Below, piece after piece: positions 1 through 10,808 of a stretch of DNA of 64,000 nt. Every line of letters starts with the position of its first letter. Within the stretch, counting starts at the first letter, position 1. A program made the position numbers and the translations under genes. The stretch covers positions 7,378,001-7,442,000 of the forward strand of contig CAUJLY010000001.1 in the NCBI GenBank assembly GCA_963281155.1, written 5' to 3'. The notes beneath the pieces are model-generated. The model saw only the letters and a list, made by a program, of their open reading frames with translations. It searched no databases and was not told the DNA's origin. The DNA comes from Rhabditophanes sp. KR3021 (Eukaryota > Nematoda > Chromadorea > Rhabditida > Alloionematidae).

Positions 1-178
1 TCAAAAATAGTTGCATTCCCCCAAGCCTCATAGTACCCTACACGTAAAAGTCACCGAAACGATAAGATGATGTATTTTTGTGCAGTATATTTTAATAGAG
101 AAGAGATCATAAATTAATGTAATAAAAAATTAATATAAAAAAGAGTGTTGTAGAGTAAACGTTTGTTAAATCGCCTTG

Positions 179-789
179 TTAATAACTTATAGAAGTACAT
201 TTGCAAGATTTGACGGTCACTACGTCGCGCATTACAAAATTCGGCGTTCTGGAAGGGCAATTTAGTCTAAATTTAGTGTATTCTTTCTCGTGTGGTAAAC
301 ATTCTTCGGAACTTTTAAAATGTGCTTTCATTTTCTTTGGTCTTAGGTTGGGGATGTAGATTGATCGACACAAGCCACAACAAAATCTGATAATAAATGA
401 TAATAAATTTAAAAAAGATTGGGCAATTCTTACTTTCCGGGAATTTGCAAAGATTCACAACCCTCGTGAGTGATTGTCATGTTAAAATTACACGTCTCAC
501 AGACGCTTCCGAATTTGGGAAAATTGTCCACATGACCAAATGTGTATTCAATCTTCATCTGCTTCCTTCTTTTCTTTTCTCCACGTCGCTTGGGTTTTAA
601 ACTTTGGAAGGCATCTTTGGATAGGTTTTTATCCAGAGTAGGCTTTGATTGAATATTATCATTGTTGTTTAGATCACTATTACTATTTTTATCATCATCG
701 ACTGAATTTATACTCATAGGAATGGCTAAATTCAAGCAAACAAGTACTAGTAATAATAATGAAAAAGATAATAGTTTATAAAAAACCAT
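179..789 (-). CDS. Secreted DAN/gremlin-like cystine-knot protein
   Basis: Two exons, 434..789 and 179..386, joined across a 47-bp GTAAG...TATCAG intron, give 187 residues. An N-terminal signal peptide (hydrophobic run at about residues 3-23) is followed by an Asn/Asp-rich linker and a basic KPKRRGEKKRRK stretch. The C-terminal 90 residues carry a cystine-knot pattern: CETC, EGC, FCCGLCRSIYIP, EEC, LNCP and a final SCKC. The spacing and the xCxGxCxSxYIP motif match the DAN/gremlin/cerberus family, whose known members are secreted BMP antagonists. Related cystine-knot hormones such as bursicon or glycoprotein-hormone alpha fit less well. The basic stretch could be a proprotein cleavage or heparin-binding site. 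Fold assignment is fairly sure; BMP antagonism is inference. Confidence 0.8.
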
Positions 790-1010
790 TTATAAAGGGT
801 ATAAAAATGATGTGTGTATAATTTTAATTAATTATAAAGATAATAATACCTATAGTCGAAAAAAGAAGGGTCTTAGAAGTAAGGAGAGAAGAGTAGTAGG
901 TAATAAGTACTAGTTTTCTTGATACACAGGGGTATATACTGGTTGTGGTTACGTTGTGTGATAATATACAAAGGATTGGTAGTCAAGCCAATTTTATTTG
1001 TCGCCATTGC

Positions 1011-1334
1011 CTAATCAGTACCATCTGCAGTTAAGACCACCTTATGGGCGCCATCAATGAATTTGGAAAAGGCGTCTCCCTTCAATAGACGCGACATACT
1101 GATCATCACTACTAATATGGTACAAAAAAGAAAAGATAAAAAATTGTATATTTACTTTTGTATCAGCCCTAACAAACTTAATATTACCCCTAATATTACT
1201 TTAATATCATCTTCCTCGGGCATTCCTTCTAATTTTGGTAAGGAATCGTTGATAGATAATAGTTGATCATTATGGTTAGATTGTTTAATTGGACCATATA
1301 ATTTATTTAAAACACTTTCAGGAATTTGTTGCAT
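1011..1334 (-). CDS. Small unknown protein with one hydrophobic segment
   Basis: Exons 1156..1334 and 1011..1098 are joined by a 57-bp GTAAA...ATCAG intron in matching phase and give 88 residues. The protein starts MQQIPESVLNKLYG, has an acidic middle, a hydrophobic stretch around residues 45-58 (VILGVILSLLGLIQ) and a polar tail ending in VVLTADGTD. It resembles a single-pass or membrane-associated micro-protein. I do not recognise a family. The clean splice frame and the lack of low complexity favour a real gene. Confidence 0.5.
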
Positions 1335-1561
1335 TTAAAAGGTTAATGTCCATCACTTTGATTTTTTATCAACCACTCAATATATTTTTACTGATTAGGG
1401 TATGAAAAATATGTACAATAATATGTATAACATTTTAGTTTGATAAAAGTATATGATCGTAAAAAACTACAATTTTCTCTCAATAATAGATCTTTTTAAT
1501 TTAGTAAATGCTAAACTAAATATTCTGAGGTTGCAAATACTTAGATCTATTTTTGGTCAAA

Positions 1562-2109
1562 ATGGAGCCACCGTCATCATCCACATATTTTAATCTAACC
1601 GATTATTCCCCATTTTACGTCCACCAGCAACCTTTCATTTCAAATGTTCCAAATAATAATTTTAACTATCCTTCACTCAACGTATTTCATCAACCGAATT
1701 TCGGGATCCCCACTGCTCATATTCATGCTCAAATCGAAAAAAATAAACAGATTGCCAATATCTTGTCACCTATCAAGAAATATCAAGTAAATTTAACTGT
1801 TTCTTCCTAAAAGCTTTCATTTCCAGGAAAATATAGCGAAAAGTTCCGCCAAAAGCAGACACCCCTCAAAAATCAGAAGGAAGTTTTCTCTCTTACATTC
1901 GTCATTAAATGCCAACGGAGGCAACATTTATCTAAATAAAGATCCCCCAACCGAAAGAAATTGTTTAGGTTAGTTATTAATAACAATCTGTCTCGTCTTT
2001 TTCATATTGTTTTGAGGATACAAATTTATTTTTAGGTTCTGATGAAAACAATCAATCAAAGGGAGAATGGATTTTGCCATGGCAGCAATTTCCGCCTAAA
2101 ACATCCTGA
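1562..2109 (+). CDS. Unknown 146-residue protein rich in Asn/Pro/Ser
   Basis: Three exons (1562..1786, 1827..1968, 2036..2109) splice in frame through GTAAAT...TTCCAG and GTTAGT...TTTTAG introns. The start is the ATG of MEPPSSSTYFNL; the codon in frame just upstream is TTG. The first half is polar with Tyr, Phe, Pro and Asn. The middle is basic (KSSAKSRHPSKIRRK), like a nuclear localisation signal, and the protein ends WILPWQQFPPKTS. No signal peptide or known domain is visible. Splice-site quality supports a real gene; the function is unknown. Confidence 0.6.
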
Positions 2110-2896
2110 GGAGTAAATTGAATAGATATTATTGTATTAAAGTATTTATTGTAAACTGAATAAATATTTATTCCGAATAAAGTTGAATTCAATATAAAAG
2201 TAACTATATGTCCTTGACTAATTTTGTTGCGATGCCCTGAAACATCATTAAAATTTGAAAAAAGATAAAAAAGTATGGCTAATCACGCCAACAAATGATA
2301 ACGTCATTTTTTGCATCGCCGAATAATAACGATAAATAGAAAGGATATAGTCGTCAGTAGTGGTGGCTCGTTAAGATATTTTACTTGAATAAATTTCCCA
2401 TGGCATTAGCTTATCATGCAGTCATCTTTTACTTACTTTTGTCGTAATTTTGATTTAACTAAGTGTGGGTGAAGGCAAATAAGTTGTGATTGCCTTAATA
2501 ATATCAACACAGCGTCATCCACACAACAAACTGCAGGAAATAATTAGGTGGTGAGTCTCAATAATCTCATTTAATCATGCAATCGTATTTACTCGAAAAT
2601 GAACAAAAGATTTCTTATCAAAATACTAAAAAAATAATTGTCAAAATTATGACACTCTTTAAGACAGGTATTTGACACTTGCTTGGAATGACTTGTTTAA
2701 CGGGTTCTACACTGGCTCCCACTGACACAAATGACTGAATCTCGGAAATAACAAATGAATTTTGACATATTTGCAACTTATTGGAACTTCTTTTTATCCT
2801 TTTTAACGGACTGGTATTAGTTTTTTTAATTTTAATTGGTATATAAAGGCAATGAGTTTGTAGTCTATAACCAATTCATTAATACAACAATTCAAT
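2110..2896. other. Intergenic spacer with promoter of the Pro-rich gene
   Basis: About 790 bp of AT-rich DNA with AATAAA polyadenylation-like signals near 2175 for the upstream gene. No open frame of note on either strand. The only clear element is the TATA box at 2840. Confidence 0.6.
2840..2847 (+). promoter_or_regulatory. TATA box upstream of the proline-rich secreted gene
   Basis: TATATAAA followed by GG lies 57 bp before the ATG at 2897. There is no trans-splice-like acceptor between the two, so this gene may be transcribed from a conventional core promoter with a short 5' leader. Confidence 0.55.
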
Positions 2897-3750
2897 ATGC
2901 TTTTCAAATCGTAAGTGTTTCTGATGATTTAATGATTAATCAAAAATTCTTTAGTATCTTTGTTAGCACACTTGCTCTTACCGCCTATGGGCAATACGGG
3001 TACGCACAGAGGTACTCAGCTATTGGAGCAGGTGCCGTTCCCGGTCCAGTTCCAGAGCCATTCCCAGGTGGTCCAACTGCCGGAGGATACGTCCCAAGAG
3101 GTCCAGGGCCCGTTATGCCTCCCCACGGAGGACCAGCTTACAACCCTTACGGACCCGGGCCAGTGATGCCACCACCAATGGCTCAGCCAATCGGAAGTTG
3201 CTGCAATTTACCTCCATGCATGCCTCAATTGCCACCATGTCAAGCTCCACCACCACCCCCACCAATGCCAATGCCAGCTCCAATTCCAGCTCCAATTCCA
3301 GAACCAATTCCAGCCCCACTTCCTCTTCCAGAACCACTCCCAATTCAATGTCCTCCATGTCCTCAATACGCCCCTCTCCCACCTCCAGTCGTCCCAGTCC
3401 CAGTCTACCAACCTTGCCAATGCCCACCACTCCCAATGGCTGCCCCACCGCCAATGCCAGTCTACCAACCAATGCCAGTTTATGAACCAGCCCCATCCTG
3501 CATAATCCCCGCTTGTGTCTATGAAGCCATCCCAATGCCTTCCTGTGTAATTCCAGCCTGCTTCAGAGGCTTAGCTCCTCCTTCACCTTACATGTACCCC
3601 CGTTTCTCAGCTTTCTCATCCGCCGGTTACTATGGTTTTGGGGGCAACAAAAAGGGAAGTCAGCATCAGCCAAGCCCAATGTTGATGAAAGTCAAGAATC
3701 AGAATAATTTTATTTTGGCAAATTATTATCATCTAAACCTTACAACCTAA
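2897..3750 (+). CDS. Secreted proline-rich structural protein
   Basis: A 14-nt first exon (2897..2910, encoding MLFK and part of a Ser codon) splices through GTAAGTG...TTTAG to 2955..3750, restoring the signal peptide MLFKSIFVSTLALTAYG. The 269-residue product is over 30 percent proline, with PVMPP, PxPxP and (P-M/I-P-A/E) repeats between residues 60 and 200 and paired cysteine motifs (SCCNLPPC, CPPCPQ, QPCQCPP, CIIPACVY, CVIPACF). This composition suits an extracellular, disulfide-linked cuticle, eggshell or pharyngeal-lining protein. The tail (NNFILANYYHLNLTT) is unlike the rest and may be 3' read-through past an undetected splice. The class is confident; the tissue is not. Confidence 0.72.
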
Positions 3751-3958
3751 ATATGTTTGTATAAAAGAGGTTGTGTTTGTATATTGAACGAATAAAAGCT
3801 TATTAGTTTAATTATTATTCATATCATGTTATATTTAGTTAGGAATCGCCACTAGGGGTATATTTAAGGAGTTATATCAATTAACTTAATTACTTTCTCA
3901 GATAATTCTAGCTCTAGTTTTTGTTAAAAGTTACAAGTTTATCTTTAGGACCTCAAGA

Positions 3959-4303
3959 ATGAAAGCTTCTATTTGGGCTATTATTTGCATTGTGATGTAC
4001 TGTTGCATCTTTCAAAACGAAGCAGCTCCACCACTAACCAAGTTTATTGGATGTTCACATGATGAAGTTGGAAGTTGTCGATGTTGCAAGATGGAGTGTT
4101 GGCATTCCATAGCAAATGTAATATTGTTTTCTAAATTTCAATTATTTACTTTTTAGGCCGCCATCCATTCCTTAGGCCATATTCCTGGTCAAGCAGGAGA
4201 AGATGAAGCTTTAGCCACATTAAAGCTGATTAGAATTTGCATGATAACAAATTGTGGTGATGAATGTAGTTTGGGTGGAAGACAAAGATTTTATCCTAAT
4301 TAA
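3959..4303 (+). CDS. Small secreted cysteine-rich protein
   Basis: Exons 3959..4117 and 4157..4303 join in phase 0 across a 39-bp intron ending TTTTTAG, giving 101 residues. A signal peptide (MKASIWAIICIVMYCCIFQNEAA) precedes a mature part with eight cysteines in the pattern C, CRCC, C, C, C, C and a middle segment AAIHSLGHIPGQAGEDEA. A TTTAG ten bases before the ATG looks like a trans-splice acceptor. An AATAAA lies about 110 bp after the stop. I do not recognise the family. Confidence 0.68.
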
Positions 4304-4731
4304 TTTTTTCTATTGTTTAATTACTCAAAGAAGTCACTCAAATTAAAATGTTTTTTGATATTTTTTCTTTTTGGATATGTTGATCATTTTTTATAGTAAT
4401 AAGCGTAATTGAATAAAGATGATATTTTGATGGTATTGCGAGGTTATTTTTAACTTTTAATTAAAATGGTTAGTGGGGTGAATCTTTAGTTGGCTTTATT
4501 TGCTGAATGTCGTTATTTTTGGGGTGTTTGATAAAGAGGATGAGGAAGTTGACCTTTGTTTGGGGTTAATTTTATTCTTCCAAAATACATAAAGAAAGCA
4601 GTGTTATTCAAATAAACTTAAAATGTTAATGAAAAAGACGTCAGAATAATGATGGCAAGCATTTTATTAATTCGAAAAATGACGTCTTAAAGTATGTAGT
4701 TGGAATGTAAAATTGTCTTGAGTTGCAATTT
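4304..4731. other. Spacer with a CRE-like inverted repeat
   Basis: Non-coding, AT-rich. AAGACGTCA at 4635..4643 and its reverse complement TGACGTCTT at 4680..4688 form an inverted pair of CRE-like TGACGTC sites. Whether they act as bZIP sites is unknown. Confidence 0.35.
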
Positions 4732-5340
4732 TCATTTGTTTTTAAATGATTCATTTTGTGTTACATAACCAGCAGCATCATCGTAAGGACCATCGGCATT
4801 CCTGTATATCACATACATAATATAATTTCCTCCATTTTCAATTGTATGAAGTTCATAGCCAGGAACTGAGACCATTAAATGTCTAAATGCTTTTTGGAAA
4901 AACTTCATATGCTTTTGAGTGAAATCATAATTAAAAGTTTAAATTATAATCATGTAAAGTTGCCATAGAACAAATATACGAAATCTTTCACATCAAAATC
5001 ATTGAACTTATCTCCAACAAAAGCAAAGTACTTGATTGGGATCAAAGGAAATATTAAGAATCTTAATCTATTTCAAAACAATATATTTACCTCATTAGTT
5101 TAATCATAAAAAGCTGACTTTTGGGTTTGAAACTACTTTGTTATCTGATGCTTGTGCATATTTAAGGGCACACATACTATCATTATATAACGGAATTACA
5201 ATAAAGGTTGTGGTAATTGCGTAATTGATATAACCACATTCCTGCATAAAATTAAAGACAACGTCTTTCCCATCCGAATTTACAAGATTACCAAGAATTG
5301 CAAAAGTCAGTAGAATAAATATATTCAGTTGGATCTTATT
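4732..5340 (-). pseudogene. Decayed gene for a small secreted protein
   Basis: The reverse strand reads as a degraded gene. A signal-peptide-like start (IQLNIFILLTFAILGNLVNS) has lost its ATG; the codon at the expected place is AAT. It is followed by segments such as GKDVVFNFMQECGYINYA and SMCALKYAQASDNK. An in-frame TGA stands at 5104..5106, then non-coding bases, then DKFNDFDVKDFVYLFYGNF, a second break near 4945, and a long terminal segment including HTIENGGNYIMYVIYRNADG before the stop at 4732. At least three lesions interrupt otherwise gene-like text. The family is not recognised. Confidence 0.62.
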
Positions 5341-6028
5341 GTGCTAGTTTCTAAGTAATTTTAAATCTTTTAGAAATGATGCTTTATTTTAAATGAATCT
5401 ATCCTTTTATCGGAAATAATTATAATAATTTCTTACATGAGTCAGATCTTATTTCCTATTATATAATTCTTAAATTCCGTAAATTTGTCTGATCAGTTTT
5501 GTAGAGGAAGACTAGCACTATTTGATGACACTAACAGATCCTAAAAAATATTTTTTTTGATGAGTACTGAGGGCATCAAGGTAAGAAAGTTGAAATTTTT
5601 TAGAGCTAAAAATGCTGATTCTAATGCCATAAAAAAATAATCATGAAGTAAGGGTAGTAGCCGAGCACGGAAGTCATATATGTAGTTGAGTTTTGACCAA
5701 AAAAATATTTTTTGTAATATGTTTATAAGTGTCAAAATAGGTTTGCATTAATCAACGCTCTTATATAGAAAGATGAAACCTCATTTGGTTAGGGATAGGC
5801 CGACTGCAAGGCAATGGTAAAGAAAAGGAGTCTCGAAAAGATGGATTCCGTATTTGGTATTTATTATTGACAATGTTTGTTACTTAATTAATATTTACCA
5901 ATAATATGCTTCAGAAGCATATTTTAAGGAGAAAATAAACCATTAATTAAAGATTAAATTTATTAAAATCAAATTCTACAACAAGAATAATAAAAACATA
6001 TTAAAACAACAACGCAAAAACAATTATT
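5341..6028. other. Intergenic, no gene seen
   Basis: AT-rich. Two copies of a self-complementary AAAAAATATTTTTT-type run (about 5543 and 5698) flank a slightly more GC-rich stretch. No reading frame on either strand is convincing; the 64-codon frame at 5541..5735 has no family signal. Confidence 0.5.
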
Positions 6029-6728
6029 TTAAATAGCCACTGTTTCTCCGACAACTTTTTCATAAACATCACTCTTCTTGAAAACATTGACTTTTCTTTC
6101 GATTTGCTTGGCAGTAAGTTGATACAAATTTTTAGGATCACGCTCCATAGCCTTGTAGTTGTTTTTGTGCTTATTAATCATCATTAGGACAAAGTTTACA
6201 TCATCTCTCATTAATCTGAATTTGGTAGGTTTTTCTGCGGCAGCTGCTTTAGCTTCAATTTCTTTGATTATGGCATCTCCCTTTGCACTACTAACAGTAG
6301 ACGTATCGAAATCTTCGGGTATTTCACTATAATAAGCAACATTAGCATCCTTGGAAAGTGATTCCTTCTCCATCGCAGCTTGTTGCTCCTTAACACTTCC
6401 CAATTTTGCTACTTCCTTTAAATCCCATACCTCGACATCCATCATTTTTCTAACCCCATGAAGTTTCTTCTGAGCAGCACTGATTACCTTATTTGGATCA
6501 TACGCTAATCCCATAGATTCTAAATTTGACTTAGTTGTGGCTTTCTTATTCCAATTGTCTTTAATGGTCTCGCTACAAAATTAAATATAAAATGCATTTT
6601 ACTTTTAGATTAACTTACAATGGTGCACTTCTAACTTTTTTAGCCGCTTTGCTTTGACCTCTGTTCTTAAGCTTCTTATAGCTGTAGCCAAAGGTTTTTT
6701 TGACACCCTTTTTAACTGATCTTGGCAT
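6029..6728 (-). CDS. nop16: Nucleolar protein 16 (60S ribosome assembly factor)
   Basis: Exon 1 (6619..6728) encodes MPRSVKKGVKKTFGYSYK and continues with a basic stretch. A 46-bp GTAAG...TTGTAG intron leads to exon 2 (6029..6572), giving 217 residues. The N-terminus with the FGYSYxKxK motif, the conserved NWNKKATTKSNLESMGLAYD segment and the C-terminal [33 protein letters not shown] block are typical of the NOP16 family. These nucleolar proteins join pre-60S particles. Length and ends look intact. Confidence 0.93.
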
Positions 6729-9250
6729 ATTTTTTCTCCCAAATAGTGAAAATCAAGTGTAGATAAGATATATTTTTTAAACTTTAACAATGGCTTGCTT
6801 CCAATTGTTTACTGCATATTCGTTCCGAGAGTCATTCGCATTCAAAAAATGGCTAACTTTGTAGGGGAGAATCTTGAATCAACGCAAAGTATATCTGTTG
6901 AAAAGGAACGATAAAACAATTTTTATGCAAATTAGTTATACACAGCTTGTATCCCTTACAAAGTTAGACAAAATGTGATAAAGAGTTAATTAAAACAGTC
7001 CTATTATGTTACTTATTTAGATTTTCTGTAATTACCATTACTGAGGTATTTGATCACTTATCTTTTAATAACTTATTGCATAAACCATTAATCTAATATT
7101 TAAAAGCAGTAGTTATTTTAAAAAGATGATTACATTTCAAGTATTTAATTACATCCAATCAAGTAAACTACTCATCAAAGCGAACGGAACCCAATATTTT
7201 ATTTATGTCGCAAATCTCTTTGAATACTTCCTCATTGTATCAAAAAAAGATAAGTACAGGAAGTGATCAAAAATGTAATTCCTCCACGTATTCACACAAA
7301 AGACTTCATACTCAAAATACATTATTAACCAGTAAAACAATACTTCTTGCACAAATCTTACTTGTATGTAATTTGATTCAATAATATCTTGTATTTGCCA
7401 ATGTATACCAAATGTATGTATTTATAAATAAGCATGGGTATAAATTACAACATTTTAGGCAGTACCAAATTCATCCACAAATAAACAAAAAGTATACTTT
7501 GCTTTTGTATAGCCTATCTTGCGTCATCAGATGTTTTCAAAATTTTGTATGAATCATTTCAAGCAAGTAAATACATCATTACATAATATAAATAATATAG
7601 GTATTATTAATCATAAATTACCAAAAAAGTTCATTGTTTACATAAATTGATAAAAGTTCCGAACTTTTTATTCCTACTTATTTTAATCTCAACCAACTTA
7701 ACACAACAGTTATATTGCGTATGACGAATTTGAAATAGACAATGTAAAAAGGAGCTGATCCTATCGTCATTTTTTGAATCACTTTTTTGTTAATCGAATA
7801 GCATTTACATTTAATGGATTCTTTACACTCTTTTGATCCTAATCTCTATTATTGTCTGTAATTTAAAATAATTTAAATGAAGACAGTAAATATTTGATTG
7901 TTAGCGTCAACAAACAAATGACCACTTTGTATTCTTTTGAATCTGTTCGATTTAGAAAAAAGTGTAATTGATTATTGTCGTCATGGTCCATTGACACATT
8001 CTATTTGTCTTGACCTTTGTCGGTAACTAAGAATTTCACCATTCCCAAGAGTTAGTGTCAATTCATTTGCTGATTTCTGTCAAAATCCTTTAAACAGGAA
8101 AACTTTTTGTTTAGTGTAAATAATAAGACATATATCGGTAGTCACTTTAAAATTTGACAAGACTCTTTTGTTCTCAAATCACCGATACAAAAAAAGGCGT
8201 TTAATAATTTTGTTTGTGTTTGCGCTTATTAAAATTATTTTCAAATGATATAAAACGAGGGATATGAAAATATGTAAATACTTAGACTCAATATTTATAT
8301 ATTCATCTGACATCCAATAATAATTTTATATCTATTTCAAAGAAGAAAAAAAGATTTTCAATTGAAGTCCTTGTAAAGAGATTGTTATCATTTGTATTGT
8401 AATTTATTCACCAGCTTCCTCTTCTAAATTGTATTATATTTTTTATTCAACTTTTGATAAAAACCGATTAAGGCTATTACCAAGATTTGAGATGTCTAAA
8501 TATTTATAGCAAAGCATTTAAAACTCTTTGGCCTTGATGATAAACATTTTGCTTTAAGCAACACAAAGAAGACAGTCTATTATCAGTTGAGGATTGTTGT
8601 ATGTTATCATCATCTTTCAAAGAATTAACTTCAAGATAGAGGAGACTCGTCTTTTTCTTGAGTCAACAACGCCCCTCTACCAATTTTCTAGGTTATAATG
8701 TAAAAGTTAATGTGCTCATTTGTGAGTTTGCTTTAAACATAAAGGCTCCACAACACCTAGGAACTAGTCATTTTCACCATTATACACATCATTTCGCTTT
8801 GTATGCTTTGGGATTAAAAAGTAATATATATGTCTTCTCCCTATTTAAGATTTGCATGTTTTTTAGCAATTTGAACTATATTTATTTATTTGTACTAACA
8901 TGTTTTTTTCTGATGTTCGGATATTCTTTGATCATCTATACAATTATAATCTGTTACATAAATCTTATCCCTTTAACTAATAATATTTTACTTTATTTTT
9001 AATTGTTTCTTTTTTGGTATTTACATTAAATAAAATGATGTAGATGATTTCGCTAGTCATAGAGAGTGAGAGATAAGTTCCATCATTTCATAAATACATC
9101 TGATGTATCAAAATATGTTAAATCTTACCGTCATATGTTCGTTTCCTTCATTTTTGATAATCTTTTTTTCAAATAACTGCTGTAAAAAGCTTTTAAAAAG
9201 GCGCCTGACCAAAAAAGTATATGTACTTTATTCATTTCAGAAAATCTAAA
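6729..9250. other. Long AT-rich spacer
   Basis: About 2.5 kb without a supportable gene. The longest open frame (8658..9002) begins at TTG, is hydrophobic and low in complexity, and has no splice context. AATAAA and homopolymer runs are frequent. The 3' end probably holds the Kunitz gene promoter. Confidence 0.5.
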
Positions 9251-9633
9251 ATGTATGCAGGTCTTTTATTTGTAATTTTGTCAACAGACTTATTATTTAA
9301 CTGTATGGAATCAGCAGTAATCATACCTAAACCCCCAATTTTTTATGAATCTAAGCATTACCCATCTCTTTGCTATTTACCACCAGGTGAGTTTCAACAT
9401 AACTTAATAATACCTGACTCAAGTGTAACTTTCATTTTATAGACTCGGCTATCTGCAAAAATAAAGATGATAAAGGAAATTATGTAGAAGATGTGGTGGG
9501 TGAATTGCCGATTCGTTTTTATTTTGACATAACAACTGAACAATGCTATCCATTTGGAACTCAAAATTGCGGAGGAAATGAGAATTCGTTTAATAGTTCT
9601 GAAGCCTGTATTGCCAAGTGTACTTTAATATAA
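9251..9633 (+). CDS. Secreted single Kunitz (BPTI) domain protein
   Basis: Exons 9251..9386 and 9443..9633 join through GTGAGT...TTTATAG in phase 1, giving 108 residues. The signal peptide MYAGLLFVILSTDLLF is followed by one Kunitz domain: CYLPPD, a SAIC insert, a spacer, PIRFYFD, EQCYPF, NCGGNENSF and a final CIAKC. The RFYFD and GGNxNxF blocks and all six framework cysteines are present. Kunitz domains usually inhibit serine proteases, but the spacer between the second cysteine and RFYFD is longer than usual and the reactive loop is atypical, so inhibition is not certain. The single domain fits a small secreted inhibitor. Confidence 0.82.
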
Positions 9634-9958
9634 AATTGCTTGATATTATTATGATATACTAACCACCACCAAAAAACGGGTCCTTTGAAAAGACAACAAT
9701 AAATTTATCTTTTTAATCGAGCTTATTTTGTTAATCTTTAAATAAAGTTTTAATTTATATGCTTTCACTAGTTTTGTCGTTAGTCAATGGTCTTCTAATT
9801 GAAAAGCAAATACTAAAGTAATACTTCAAGTTTGTGGTAGACCAAAAAAGAAAACCTATTATATATTAATTACTAGACATTAAAAACATATGGCTGCAGA
9901 TATAAAGTATTTTTATTGTTTCAAACTATTAAAAATGGCCTGTAATTTAGTGTCGAAA
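9634..9958. other. Intergenic between convergent 3' ends
   Basis: Shared 3' flank of the Kunitz gene (plus) and the NDUFB2 gene (minus). It has an AATAAAG-type signal near 9740 and no open frame. Confidence 0.55.
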
Positions 9959-10484
9959 TTATCTATAGGTACCATATTTCTTTCCGTGATTTCCCCAATA
10001 TTCTGGATCAGCTTCGCTGTCTTTAGGGATACCCAATTCTTGGTCAGTAAATTCTGATAAATATGGCATGTACCAATGGCCCTAGAAATGATAAGTTAAA
10101 TTTAAATAAGAGTTAATTAAAACGTACAAATAAAAGGCCAGAATGGTAGTACATATGATATGTAAACCAAAACCACATCAAGGCAGTAATGAATTTAGAC
10201 AAGGTACGATCAATATGAGTTGAGTGAGGAATAGGTTCACGATAGTAAAAGTCATGAAGTGGCTTGTCTTTGCCAGGAGTTCCATTGTAGTGGCCATCGT
10301 AGGTATTTCTTTCAGGATCTTCGGAATGACCTAATCTTGTTCCAACACCAATTGCTGCAACGCGTTCAGATTCCTTAGCAGAAAGCCATTTTGAACGAGC
10401 ACCATTGTAGACCTGTTTTTGTTGAGCAGGTGTTAAAGCTTTAAACTTTGTCACAAAGTTTGCAAAACCTCGGCCAAGAATCAT
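9959..10484 (-). CDS. ndufb2: Mitochondrial complex I subunit NDUFB2 (AGGG)
   Basis: Exon 1 (10128..10484) and exon 2 (9959..10081) join in phase 0 across a 46-bp GTACG...TTCTAG intron, giving 159 residues. The N-terminal half is basic and likely mitochondrial. One membrane helix (ITALMWFWFTYHMYYHSGLLF) precedes GHWYMPYLSEF-TDQELGIPKDSEADPEYWG. The F-(T)D-EELGIPxD motif after a single helix is diagnostic of the B2 accessory subunit of NADH:ubiquinone oxidoreductase in the inner membrane. The C-terminal extension ending YGTYR is longer than in mammals. Confidence 0.88.
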
Positions 10485-10808
10485 ACTTAATAATTAGAAA
10501 TGCCTGTATAAATAATTCAGAACACCAAGTGTATACGCGTCTTTCCACTCTGCTTTTCATACAAAATACGTTGTGGGAAAATGGGATTTGAAAAAAGTGT
10601 TTATTACTTATTCAACTTCTGTAAAACAATCAAAATTTGAAGAAATTGTAACTTTTAAAACAAGAAATACAAGAGTTAATTTAATAGTTTACTTCTTCCT
10701 TAAAGTCTACTTAATTAAATCATTGTACATATTTGTAAAAATTTGTTTCGCATCATCCAAATATAATTGATTTAATCAACAACTTCTCATTTCTTTTTCT
10801 TGACAGCT
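10485..10808. other. Promoter/3' flank region
   Basis: Spacer between the NDUFB2 start and the 3' end of the next minus-strand gene. A 65-codon plus-strand frame at 10573 begins at GTG and is lysine/isoleucine-rich with no support, so it is not called. Confidence 0.5.

Noticed and set aside
3113..3535. Long antisense and alternate-frame ORFs across the proline-rich gene
   Set aside because: They are shadows created by the repetitive CCA/GCT codon pattern of the real gene on the plus strand.
5541..5735. Possible terminal-repeat element between two AAAAAATATTTTTT runs
   Set aside because: The runs are self-palindromic AT tracts, common here, with no target duplication or internal gene.
8658..9002. 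114-codon plus-strand open frame
   Set aside because: It begins at TTG, is dominated by hydrophobic AT-rich codons and has no splice or start context.
10573..10770. 65-codon lysine-rich frame
   Set aside because: It starts at GTG and has only compositional bias, no family or regulatory support.
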